Program-made: the position numbers and the translations under genes | Shown: positions 27,921 through 36,917 of the stretch, piece by piece | How positions within the stretch are numbered: position 1 is the stretch's first letter | Layout: every line of letters begins with the position of its first letter | Source: Calothrix sp. NIES-4101 | GTDB taxonomy: Bacteria; Cyanobacteriota; Cyanobacteriia; Cyanobacteriales; Nostocaceae | Direction of reading: 5' to 3' | DNA length: 64,000 nt | NCBI GenBank assembly: GCA_004296455.1 | Contig: AP018280.1 | Coordinates: forward strand, 868,001-932,000 | The notes under the pieces: generated by a model | Told to the model about the DNA's origin: nothing | Seen by the model: only the letters and a program-made list of their open reading frames with translations | Databases searched by the model: none

Positions 27921-28086
27921 GGTTTCTTTTTGATTGTGATGAACAGGCAGTTAATTGAGTAATTACAAATTCAATTAGACTAAATGAATTTTTATGGATT
28001 AAGGACACAATTTCTCTCTTGACTTCCGGCTTTGCTGAAAATGAACAACTATGATTAATTAACCTAAAAAATTGGTTTCAAATAAA

Positions 28087-29190
28087 TTAGTTATCAATCC
28101 AGCAAGTATTTTTATGCAGATTAACTAACATTAACTCCGGCTTTTCTATACCTTTTCTAACTTGTTGCCATTTCGTAATTAGCTGCATAGACTCTCCAGG
28201 TATTACACCAAGCAATTCTAATTTTCCATCAGCATGAGTCAGAATATAGCGAAATCTTTTTACAGAACCATTGCATCTTTTTCTTACAGTTTCGACTAAT
28301 TCAAGCCCCTCAACGATGGGGAATTGAAAGTGAGTTGCGTGCTTAACAGGGCGGGGATGAAATAAATATTGAGGAATTACACCATAGCGATGTAAACGTT
28401 TAAAAAGTTCCGTTAATGTGTCTACAGTATTATTAACACCTTTCATCAAAGCAATTTGAGAAGTTAGCAAACAACCTGCTTTTTGTAATGATTCTAAAGC
28501 CGCAATGGAGGCTGGTGTTAGTTCCCGTGGATGGTCGTAATGACACTGAATTACTATTTGAAATCTAGATTGATATTCCTGCAATACCTCTAATAAATTT
28601 GGATCACTAGTGAATCGACTAGGTAAAAATGCTGGCAACTTACTACTAATACGAATTTGCCAAATGTGAGGTATTGCTGCTAAAGCATTAAAAATATTTT
28701 TCAGGCGATTAGTATGACAAATCATTGGATCGCCACCCGAAAGTAAAACATTGTCAATTTCTGGATGCATAGAAATATATGCGATCGCATCTTGTAAATC
28801 TTCTATAGTTTCTTTGACTAAAACGTCACGACTCATTAATCGACGACGAAAACAATAACGGCAATGTCCAGCGCAAGCCTGAGTCACAATCAATACAGCA
28901 GTTTGCTCGTATTTATGCTGTAAGCCTTGAATTATAGTTGAAAATTCTTCTCCACTAGTATCAAAACTGCCAGAATCATCAACCTCCCATTCCGAAGGAA
29001 GCAATAGTTGACGCAAAGGATCATCAGGATTTTCCCAATCAACCAAATCGGCATAACCAACAGGAACCATCATCGGGAACTGCTGCTTTGCTTTGGATAT
29101 GCGATCACGCTCAAGGGCAGATACTGGTAACCACTCCTCTGCGTGCTGCGAAATCTTAATACTTTCTATTAATTCTTCTTTCCAATTCAT
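28087..29190 (-). CDS. KamA-family radical SAM aminomutase (lysine 2,3-aminomutase-like)
   Basis: The start chosen is ATG 29190 (MNWKEELIES), the family-like beginning; the frame is open up to 29364 but the extra 58 residues look unrelated. The product has 367 residues. The radical SAM cluster CAGHCRYCFRRR (CxxxCxxC) lies at about residue 110, followed by NVLLSGGDPMI for SAM binding. The HADGK segment near residue 330 may hold the PLP lysine. These enzymes interconvert alpha- and beta-amino acids such as lysine and beta-lysine; an EpmB-like role on elongation factor P is an alternative, but no epmA is nearby. The cotranscribed Ddl-like enzyme suggests use of its product in a ligation step. 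Confidence 0.8.
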   Translation of the reverse strand: MNWKEELIESIKISQHAEEWLPVSALERDRISKAKQQFPMMVPVGYADLVDWENPDDPLRQLLLPSEWEVDDSGSFDTSGEEFSTIIQGLQHKYEQTAVLIVTQACAGHCRYCFRRRLMSRDVLVKETIEDLQDAIAYISMHPEIDNVLLSGGDPMICHTNRLKNIFNALAAIPHIWQIRISSKLPAFLPSRFTSDPNLLEVLQEYQSRFQIVIQCHYDHPRELTPASIAALESLQKAGCLLTSQIALMKGVNNTVDTLTELFKRLHRYGVIPQYLFHPRPVKHATHFQFPIVEGLELVETVRKRCNGSVKRFRYILTHADGKLELLGVIPGESMQLITKWQQVRKGIEKPELMLVNLHKNTCWIDN

Positions 29191-29415
29191 TGCTTTGAAA
29201 ATCAAATTTATTACGAACAAATATATGCAGTTTATCAGATAAGGTGTTGCATAAATGCGGGATGAGTTAGCATCTGAAACTAGAAATAATTCTTCAAAAT
29301 CAGGGAAATCATCCCATAATTCAGCAATGCCATTGCAGGTATGGGAAGTCATATATTTACGCAAAAAATGCCACAGGTTCTCGTAGAAGTATATGTCTGA
29401 GTTAAGATGTATTTA

Positions 29416-29498
29416 GTTAAGATTTTTATCTTTTTTTGGGAAAAAATTATCAATGCTCAAAGAGAATTTTTGCCCAAAAATTAAAATAGTTTTTATGT
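29416..29498. repeat. duplicated leader segment, copy A (upstream of the kamA-type gene)
   Basis: It starts GTTAAGATT, contains TTATCTTTTTT and TTATCAATG, and ends in AAAATAGTT plus a few bases. It aligns over its whole length, at roughly 80 percent by eye, with 31501-31586. Both copies lie in the same orientation upstream of minus-strand genes (the kamA-type gene and feoB). Confidence 0.7.
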
Positions 29499-29900
29499 AC
29501 TTAATAAATGCCATGTTCTGAAGAATATGGATTGAGGGATGGGACAAGCAGTTGAAGTTACAAGTAGCAATTAACCACAAATAGAAGTGACATCAGCAAT
29601 CGAAATTGATTTACAACACAAAAAGTTAAGTTAGAAGAATTACAAAAGCATCAACTAAAAATGAAGCAGTGCGTTTAGTCTTCTGATGTGAGGGTGAAAC
29701 TAGGCTGTGTACTTTGTTAAAATTTGAGCGGTTTTTAGTAATTTTGTACGTGACGTTAAATTGTCCATCAAAAGCCCAGTTAAATAAGCTTTACAGCCTT
29801 CGTGAATAGTCACGTTTTTTGTATGAACAAAATCCCAAAAAAGTCACAGAGTCAACAGCCTAGGGTGAAACCCCTATGAGGATATGGCGCGCATAATTCA
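29499..29900. other. degenerate intergenic region downstream of broken feoB
   Basis: No intact gene is seen. The feoB frame ends abruptly at 29901 and this stretch supplies no homologous continuation. It may hold worn insertion-sequence ends, but none could be identified with confidence. Confidence 0.4.
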
Positions 29901-30681
29901 TCATCTGATTAGCATCGTTGCTATTGTGTCACACCCTAAGCCTAATACCATGGGAATGACTGCACGACCAGATAAGCCTACGGATTTGAATAAGCGATCG
30001 AGCATTAATGACAGACGTGGGAGATAGCCGCTATCTTCTAGTAAGGAGAACATCAAGAAGTAGGTAGCGACTACAGGTAAGACGATCGCTGTAGCATAGC
30101 GAATCCCCAAGGTGATGATGCCATAGTCATTAGCTATCAAGTCCTGAATTGCTTTCCAGGGAATGATTTGCGCGGTGATTTGGTTGACAAATGGATTAAT
30201 TTGTGATTCAAAAAAAGTTTCGATGTGATCGACTAGTTCCCCTGCACCAAATTCACCCACGAATTTGTAGACTCCGTAGTACAGGATGAATAAAAGGATG
30301 GGGAAGCCTGTAATCGGGTTGACTGTTGAATTTGTGGATTTTGTCCGTGAGTGACGATCGCGCTTCTCTAGTTTCATGCAAAACTGCTCTTTCTATGGCA
30401 TGAGACTGACTTTGACGAGTATTGGCGATCGCTAATCCGATTGGTTGTCTGAGTTGATTCTGCGTGACAGTAATCAATACTTCCAGATGACGACACTGTT
30501 CCTGATCCTGTTGCAAAGTTTGCCATAGTCCTGGGTCTTTCTGTAACAGTAATAAAGCTAAACTACGGGGTGAGAGTGAGTAATGCCCAAATAAATAGCG
30601 ATTGTCTAAACTTTGCCACCAGGATTCTAATTGTGCGATCGCCGCCTCAATCGGTTCTGGATAGATAACTTGGCTAGTCAT
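29901..30681 (-). pseudogene. feoB: FeoB membrane domain, frameshifted and truncated
   Basis: From ATG 30681 the first frame (MTSQVIYPEPIEAAIAQLES onward) gives the linker region to VLHETRE. A one-base shift at the HIP1-like site near 30355-30365 moves the reading frame. The second frame continues KRDRHSRTKSTNSTVNPITG and PILLFILYYGVYKFVGEFGAG through two or three membrane helices to LGLGCDTIATMLIR. There it stops, although FeoB normally continues for several hundred residues. The piece therefore lacks most of the transport gate domains. It lies 54 bp downstream of the FeoB GTPase gene with two in-frame stops between, so feoB was either split or already broken here. Ferrous iron transport from this locus is unlikely. 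Confidence 0.8.
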
Positions 30682-30735
30682 GGCCTTTGATTGTTAATTG
30701 TTGACTATTGATCTTTGACTGTCTCCGTTTACCTT

Positions 30736-31356
30736 TCAAGCTGGGATCATGGCAACCGGAACTGGTAGGAATGGGGCAATCCGATGTTTCAATTCATCTA
30801 TACCTTGGTTCAAAGCCGCCGCCATGCAGACTACTGGAATTCCCAACTCCATCTCCAAGCTGTCTTGTCGCAAATCTAGTCCCCAACGATGGGCTTCATC
30901 CATCATGTTGACGGCAAGTAAAACCGGTAGTCCAGCTTCGATCAGTTGAAAGATGAGAGGCAGCATTCTTCCTAAGTTCTTGCCATCTACCACATGAATC
31001 ACGGCTGATACAGGCTCAATCAACAATAAATCTCTGGCAACCTTTTCTTCTTCACTGATGGGCAGCAGTGAATACATTCCTGGTGTATCAATCACTGTTA
31101 TGGTTTGTTCCCCTATCTGTGCCAGTCCCCGACTCACTTCTACAGTCGTACCAGGGTAATTAGAAACAGTGACATAAATTCCTGTTAGGGCATTAAACAG
31201 TACACTTTTACCCACATTAGGCATTCCTACCAGGGCAATTGGGGGACTTGAGGAAACATCTGCATTTCCAGACTCTTGTCTTTTGCGAAATAATCCTAAT
31301 CTGCGTGATTTTTTCCCGCAAGATTGTCCCTGTGATTGACATTTGTGGCATTCCAT
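30736..31356 (-). CDS. feoB: FeoB N-terminal GTPase domain protein
   Basis: ATG 31356 (MECHKCQSQGQSCGKK) is chosen; an in-frame TTG at 31395 is the alternative. The product has 206 residues. G-protein motifs are clear: G1 in ALVGMPNVGKSVLFNALTG, G2 region with NYPGTTVEVSRG, G3 DTPGMYSL, G4 NMMDE (for the usual NxxD). A Cys-rich N-terminal extension (CHKCQSQGQSCGK) precedes the G domain and may bind metal. The frame ends after PVPVAMIPA, where the helical linker to the membrane part would follow. Standing alone, it may be a leftover of a decaying feoB or a naturally split subunit; the damaged partner favours decay. Confidence 0.8.
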   Translation of the reverse strand: MECHKCQSQGQSCGKKSRRLGLFRKRQESGNADVSSSPPIALVGMPNVGKSVLFNALTGIYVTVSNYPGTTVEVSRGLAQIGEQTITVIDTPGMYSLLPISEEEKVARDLLLIEPVSAVIHVVDGKNLGRMLPLIFQLIEAGLPVLLAVNMMDEAHRWGLDLRQDSLEMELGIPVVCMAAALNQGIDELKHRIAPFLPVPVAMIPA

Positions 31357-31500
31357 AGGGATGAATTGTTGAGGTTTACTGCTAATTATTCTCAAGTTAA
31401 CATGTGCAGAAAATATTTTATTTCAATTTAATAGGAATTTTATTATTACTAAAATTATGTAAATATGTAAATAAATATATGTATTAGTTAAGGCTTTTAA

Positions 31501-31586
31501 GTTAAGATTCTTATCTTTTTGTCCTGAAAAATTTATCAATGAACAAATAGAGTTTTTGCCAAAAAATCAAAATAGTTGTTATTGTA
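31501..31586. repeat. duplicated leader segment, copy B (upstream of feoB)
   Basis: This is the partner of 29416-29498 in the same orientation. It shares GTTAAGATT, TTATCTTTTT, TTTATCAATG and the TTTTTGCC...AAAATAGTT end. It lies 145 bp before the FeoB GTPase start codon, a place where an iron-responsive control site could lie. Confidence 0.7.
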
Positions 31587-31771
31587 TAAAAATCAGACAA
31601 ATCCAGATTTTAAGAGGGATTAGAGCGAAATTTCTGGTAATGTTCACAAACCCTTGTTCCTGTAGAGGAGACGTTACACTACTAATATAAATCTCCCCAG
31701 ACTGAAGGTTAGGAACAATCCACAATTGATTTTTTTCTGGTGCTATGTCCGCCAAAAATGAGGTGACAATT

Positions 31772-33970
31772 ATGGTTTTGGCAATCAAATCACCAGAGAA
31801 AATGCAGCTTTAAGTCAGAGAGAAGAATACATCTATTACTTATCATGTTGTCCATGCAATTCCTGGGCGGATCAGATTTCGTATCCCATTGTTAGCAGAA
31901 GATGTAAATTATGGCTGGCGTTTAGAAACACTTTTAAAATCTGATAGTCGAATTACAAATGTTCGCATCAATCGCCAAGCTGCATCGATTGTGATTAACT
32001 ATCAACTAACTGAAGAGAGTAATCGTATTTTTTTCCAGGATATAGTGCGATCGCTCCAAGTTGCCACTATTGCCCAACATCCCATCAGCAGCCCAGAAGC
32101 TATTGAAGAAGAAAATGCAGGTTTCAAATTACCAGCCTTAGCAGTTTTGCTAGGGTTACTGGGTTTGAGACTTCCCATCCCCCAGAGTTTAATTGCTGCC
32201 GTTGTCGCCCTCGCAGCCTTACCTGTAGCTAAACGCGCCTACAATAGCATTACCACAAACCGTAAATTAAATATCGATTGCCTAGATTTTATGGCAATTT
32301 CCCTCACCGCAGCCCAAGGAAACTTACTGACTCCGGCTTTGGTAATGACGCTGCATGAAATTGGTGATATGATTCGCGATCGCACAGCGCGAGTGTCCCA
32401 ACAAAATGCTTCTAGCTTACTCGACTCCCTTGGACGTTATGCTTGGGTATTACAACCAGATGGACAAAAACAACAAATAGACGCGACATCTGTGCAATTA
32501 GGTGATACAGTCATCGTCTATCCAGGTGAGCAAATTCCCGTAGATGGTGCAGTGTTGCGGGGTAAAGCTTTAATTGACCAGCAAAAACTCACAGGTGAGT
32601 CTATGCCTGTGTTGCGGGAAATCGGCGAAACTGTATATGCTTCTACTTTGGTACGGGAAGGAGAAATTTATATTCATACCGAGAAAGTCGGTAATGCTAC
32701 CCGTGCTGGGGCAAGTATCGAGTTAGTCCAACAGGCACCAGTTCACGATAGCCGCATGGGAAATTACGCCGCCGCCATTGCCGACAAAGCCGTGATTCCT
32801 TCTTTATTATTTGCTGGTTTAGTATTAGTTACTACTCGTAATCCAGCCAGAGCCGCCTCAATTCTCACCCTAGATTTTGTCACTGGGATTCGTGTTTCCT
32901 TACCCACAACATTTTTAGCCGCCTTAACCCATGCTACCAGACATGGGGTACTGATTCGGAGTGGTCGCACCTTAGAAAAATTAGCACAGGTAGATACTTT
33001 AGTTTTTGATAAAACCGGTACTTTAACCCAAGGTAACATTCAGGTAGTGGCAGTAGAAGCAGTCGCAGAGCGGATATCTGCGAACAGATTGTTAGAATTA
33101 GCCACAGCCGCAGAACAAAGATTAACTCATCCAGTCGCCGAGGCGGTGATAGGCTATGCCGCAGCACAGGGTGTAGAAATTTTACCTCGTGGGGAATGGA
33201 GTTATGAAATCGGTTTAGGCGTGATTGCCCAAATTGATGGACAACAGGTATTAGTAGGAAGCGATCGCTTATTATCTAAATTTGATATTCCCCTGACTTG
33301 TCTGTATGCCGAACATCACTGTCAGCCAGAAGACTGTACAAACACTTTAAATTGTCGCATCTCTGCCCATGATTCCTTATTGTATGTGGCAGTTAACGGC
33401 GAATTTGCCGGGGTGATTGCTTATACCGACCCCCTACGCCCTGAAAGTTCCGCCATCCTGGAACAATTACAAACAGAATACGGTATGGAAATTCATCTGT
33501 TAACCGGCGATAGCCAACAAAAAGCTGTCATGGTAGCCGAAAAACTCGGTATCCCTTTGAGTAACGTTCACGCCGAAGCCTTTCCCGAAAGCAAAGCCGC
33601 AATTATCCAGCAATTAAAAGCTGAAGGTAGAACAGTAGGATACACCGGAGATGGTTTGAATGATTCCGCCGCCTTAGCTTACGCAGATGCAGCGATATCC
33701 TTTGGCGATGGTTCTGAGATAGCCAGAGAAACCGCCGATGTTGTGCTCATGAATAATAATTTAACTAGTTTTGTCGATGCAATTGCGATCGCTCGTCAAA
33801 CCAAAGCTGTGATTGGGCAAAATATGAGTTTAGCTGTAGTTCCCAATTTAGCCGCCCTAGGACTAGCCACCACCGTCGGAATGCACCCCCTAGTAGCCAC
33901 TGTAATACACAATGGTTCGGCGATCGCTGCTGGAATCAATGGTTTACGTCCACTCATGCACCGTGACTAA
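31772..33970 (+). CDS. P1B-type heavy-metal ATPase lacking CPx motif, with an in-frame TAA at codon 14
   Basis: ATG 31772 follows GAGGTG; the frame reads MVLAIKSPEKMQL, then TAA at 31811, then continues open as VREKNTSITYHVVHAIPGRI and on to 33970. Family-like HMA-type sequence (VVHAIPGRIRFRIP) begins right after the stop, so the original start was probably 31772 and the stop is a mutation. Re-initiation at TTG 31889 would lose part of this domain. The ATPase core is intact: KLTGESMPV, VFDKTGTLTQG (Asp about residue 413), THPVAEAV, and YTGDGLNDSAAL. In the membrane helix that normally holds CPC or CPx there is instead DFVTGIRVSLPT. A Cys/His-rich insert (HHCQPEDCTNTLNC) sits in the nucleotide-binding part. 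The transported ion is unknown. Confidence 0.8.
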
Positions 33971-34025
33971 TACGAATTTCTCGGAAAAATTGGATGAACC
34001 TGGCGACAACATAGTCTAACTAGTA

Positions 34026-34066
34026 CGTGAAGGCAGGAGGCAGGAGGCAGAAGGCAGGAGGCTGGA
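34026..34066 (+). repeat. GGCAGGA tandem purine repeat
   Basis: Five degenerate heptamer units of GGCAGGA type lie in tandem after the ATPase gene. This is the short tandem repeat class common between Nostocales genes, with no coding content. Confidence 0.7.
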
Positions 34067-34113
34067 GGAATAAAGCCCATAAAACAAGCTTTTTGTCTAT
34101 TTGTAATGGTTGG

Positions 34114-34251
34114 TTAGATAATTACTTGCTTAGTTACGGCTATCAGCTTTTTGATTATTTCTCGGCTACCGATAGGCTCAGTTGATTCTTCATACAATTC
34201 ATCATCAGCCAAATCCTCGTCAATTTGTGCTAATTGGCGGCGCTTGATAAA
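34114..34251 (-). pseudogene. short C-terminal remnant of an unidentified gene
   Basis: The minus strand reads KRRQLAQIDEDLADDELYEE, then STEPIGSREIIKKLIAVTKQ and a stop at 34114. It has coding-like composition but no start codon, and a TAA stands directly upstream. I do not recognise the family. Confidence 0.35.
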
Positions 34252-34403
34252 TTAACCCACCTAGAGTCAACATTCAAGAATTGACAAATCCTAAATGTTA
34301 ATAACCGCTAAGTGGGTAATTACAAGAATCAAACTGACAATAGTTAAATAATAGTATTTTGTCGCGATCGCCAACCAGATAACGATGAACAACTAATAGC
34401 TTA

Positions 34404-34679
34404 TCAGCCACCAGCAACCGCAGGGACAATGCTGACTTCGTCTCCGTCTTTCAGGGGTGTTGATGTCCCATCTAAGAAGCGAATATCTTCACTGTTAACA
34501 TAGAAATTTAAAAAACGTCTTGGTTGTCCACTTTCATCACAAAGACGTTCTTTAATTCCGGGACAAGCTTGTTCTAGAGAGTTTAAAAGTTCGGAGATAC
34601 TAGTACCCGAACATTCAAGAGTCGCTTGATTATTGGTAAATTTTTGGAGAGCGGTAGGAACTAAAACTTTTACTGCCAT
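34404..34679 (-). CDS. MoaD/ThiS-like sulfur carrier protein (CysO-like)
   Basis: The product has 91 residues and ends VPAVAGG; the terminal Gly-Gly is the site of adenylation and thiocarboxylate formation in this ubiquitin-fold family. The stretch [20 protein letters not shown] followed by [16 protein letters not shown] closely resembles CysO of actinobacteria, which donates sulfur for cysteine synthesis with CysM. The gene lies 376 bp downstream of threonine synthase on the same strand; threonine synthase and CysM are related PLP enzymes, so the link may reflect sulfur or amino-acid metabolism. A MoaD role in molybdopterin synthesis is less likely given the CysO-like C-terminal half. Confidence 0.85.
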   Translation of the reverse strand: MAVKVLVPTALQKFTNNQATLECSGTSISELLNSLEQACPGIKERLCDESGQPRRFLNFYVNSEDIRFLDGTSTPLKDGDEVSIVPAVAGG

Positions 34680-35055
34680 ACTTTTAGAGAGTTTATATTT
34701 GAGATTTTGAATTTTAGACTGAATCTAAACTCCAAAATTAACTGAGTACTTGCGACGATTCGGAATTTTAGATTTTGCAGATTCTCAGGTATATGGATTT
34801 AATTACTTACCATTTACAAATTAGAACTGTTGTAGGGTATTTGCGATCGCGTAACATGTCATTACATATACATTACATATATTATGAGTGGCGTTGCTAG
34901 CATACCCCTAAAGTTAAAACTTGATTTTTATTGAATCCACGTCCCTGAATCTAAGTCAAAATTCAAAATTTTTAGTTATTTGAGATTTTCGACTTTGAGA
35001 TTTCAAACTTTGAGATTATAAACTCAATCCAAAATCTAGAATCCAAAACCCCAAA
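34680..35055. other. intergenic region between thrC and the sulfur carrier
   Basis: The region is AT-rich with repeated variants of AAAATTCAAAATTT and GAGATTTT around 34695-34760 and 34955-35050. No gene or clear terminator is seen. One HIP1 site lies at about 34843. Confidence 0.5.
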
Positions 35056-36354
35056 TTATACAAGCACCTGTTGCCATTCGAGACGGTCTAAAGTACGAGA
35101 ACGTTCAAGTGCTTGTTCAAAGCTATCAAGTTTCGCTTCAATAGTGAAGGGTTCACCAATATAACCTTGAACTGCTTCTTGAGTTTTCAAACCATTACCC
35201 GTGATGTAAACAACGGTTTTTTCATCAGGATCAATTTTACCAGCTTCAACCAGTTTCTTTAAAACAGCAACGGTTGTACCACCTGCGGTTTCCGTAAAGA
35301 TACCTTCAGTTTCAGCTAGCAACTTGATGCCGGCGATGATTTCTGCATCGGTTACAGATTCAATATTACCGTTAGTTTTGTTGGCAATTTCAACTGCATA
35401 AACACCATCGGCGGGATTGCCAATCGCAATTGATTTGGCAATTGTATTCGGTTTTACGGGTTTGATAAAGTCACGCTTTTCTCTAAAGGCTTCAGCGATG
35501 GGAGAACAGCCTTCAGCCTGTGCTCCACTAAATCTAACTGGCTTCCCTTCTACTAAACCAGCTTCAACAAACTCATTAAATCCTTTGTAAATTTTAGTAA
35601 ATAAAGAGCCGGAAGCTAAAGGTGCAACAATATGGTCAGGCAATTCCCATCCTAATTGCTCGGCAACTTCATAACCAAGTGTTTTCGAGCCTTCTGAGTA
35701 ATAGGGACGTAAATTAATGTTGACAAATCCCCAGCCATGTGTATTGGCGACTTCCGAACATAAACGGTTAACTTGGTCGTAGTTACCTTGAACTGCCATT
35801 AAGGTGGGGCTGTAAATTAAACTACCTAAAACTTTGCCTGCTTCCAAATCAGCAGGGATAAATACACAGCAATCTAAACCAGCATAAGCTGCGATCGCGG
35901 CTGTTGAGTTGGCTAAATTTCCAGTGCTGGCGCAGGATACTGTGGTAAAGCCTAATTCCCGTGCGCGGCTTAGTGCTACCGATACCACCCGATCCTTGAA
36001 GCTGAGGGTGGGCATGTTGACGGCATCATTTTTAATATAAAGATTTTTTAAACCCAGGCGACGAGCCAAGCGTTGAGATTTAACCAACGGACTCATCCCT
36101 GTACCAACATCAATATAGTTATCTGTAGCTACAGGCAAAAACTGACGATAGCGCCAAATTGAATTTGGCCCCGCTTGGATACTCTCGCGGGTAACGCTCA
36201 GGCGACTGAAATCATATTTGACTTCCAAAGGACCAAAACACAACTCACATACATGCTTTGCTTCTAATTCGTACTCGGCTCCACATTCTTTACACTTTAA
36301 AGCGGTAAAGGTTGCGTTTGCTGTTTGGGTTTGTTTGGCGATCGCCTGGGTCAT
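35056..36354 (-). CDS. thrC: threonine synthase
   Basis: The product has 432 residues. A small zinc-ribbon-like N-terminal module (CKECGAEYELEAKHVCELCF, four Cys in two CxxC pairs) precedes the PLP fold. The PLP lysine lies in PTLSFKDRVVSVALS and the phosphate-binding glycine loop in SCASTGNLANSTAAIAAYAG. It converts O-phosphohomoserine to threonine and inorganic phosphate in the cytoplasm. Length and motifs agree with cyanobacterial ThrC. It is preceded by a 563-bp region with no clear gene and is followed on the same strand by the CysO-like carrier. Confidence 0.93.
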   Translation of the reverse strand: MTQAIAKQTQTANATFTALKCKECGAEYELEAKHVCELCFGPLEVKYDFSRLSVTRESIQAGPNSIWRYRQFLPVATDNYIDVGTGMSPLVKSQRLARRLGLKNLYIKNDAVNMPTLSFKDRVVSVALSRARELGFTTVSCASTGNLANSTAAIAAYAGLDCCVFIPADLEAGKVLGSLIYSPTLMAVQGNYDQVNRLCSEVANTHGWGFVNINLRPYYSEGSKTLGYEVAEQLGWELPDHIVAPLASGSLFTKIYKGFNEFVEAGLVEGKPVRFSGAQAEGCSPIAEAFREKRDFIKPVKPNTIAKSIAIGNPADGVYAVEIANKTNGNIESVTDAEIIAGIKLLAETEGIFTETAGGTTVAVLKKLVEAGKIDPDEKTVVYITGNGLKTQEAVQGYIGEPFTIEAKLDSFEQALERSRTLDRLEWQQVLV

Positions 36355-36917
36355 TGTTTTTGCCTTCCCTGTACTTCCGTCGAATGTGAAATGATGCTAC
36401 CACGGGTAAAAATACTCGTCAAACATACCCGACTATTTTTGTCGGGATTGTTCAATTAACCAATAAACCCTTGCATAGTCAGGGATAGAGGTTTGCCATG
36501 AGATTAATTTGCTCTTGGTTAAAGAAAAATCATCCAACTTTCACCAAAAAAATCTCCAAATTTTTCTCCAAATTTTTCAGTTGCAACAGCTTTTTCAGTA
36601 GTCTTTGTAAATTTGGCACAATTACAAAACCAGTGTCGTCTAAGATACATCATGATTTAATTTCTAAGTCAAGGTGGATTTTGGATAATTAACAACATCG
36701 CCAGCAGATTTGTTGTTGCTCATCTCCAGCTTAGGAATTGTCAGATACGGGTTCTACCGGAGGTGCATACTGAGAATGAACAGTTAAGCTAAACAAACTA
36801 TTTGACAGGTGGGGACTGTAAATACATCCGCCCTTTTAACAGAAAGAATCAGTGGTGCAAGCTCTCGGCAAATACAAACATCAAATTGAGTTAGCAGCAA
36901 AGTGAGGGTATGGGAAT
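36355..36917. other. divergent promoter region between thrC and the beta-helix/OmpA gene
   Basis: A 64-codon plus-strand frame at 36498 (MRLICSWLKKNHPTFTKKIS onward) is Lys/Phe-rich with no family resemblance and no good ribosome site, so it is not called. The rest shows no RNA gene that I can recognise. Confidence 0.4.

Noticed and set aside
29191-29364. 58-residue N-terminal extension of the KamA-type protein
   Set aside because: It does not look like the family; the typical start MNWKEEL lies at 29190. It may be leftover open frame.
31579-31788. 69-codon minus-strand frame before the metal ATPase
   Set aside because: It starts with TTG, has no ribosome site and overlaps the ATPase start region; no family recognised.
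36498-36692. 64-codon Lys/Phe-rich open frame
   Set aside because: No ribosome site, low complexity and no family resemblance.
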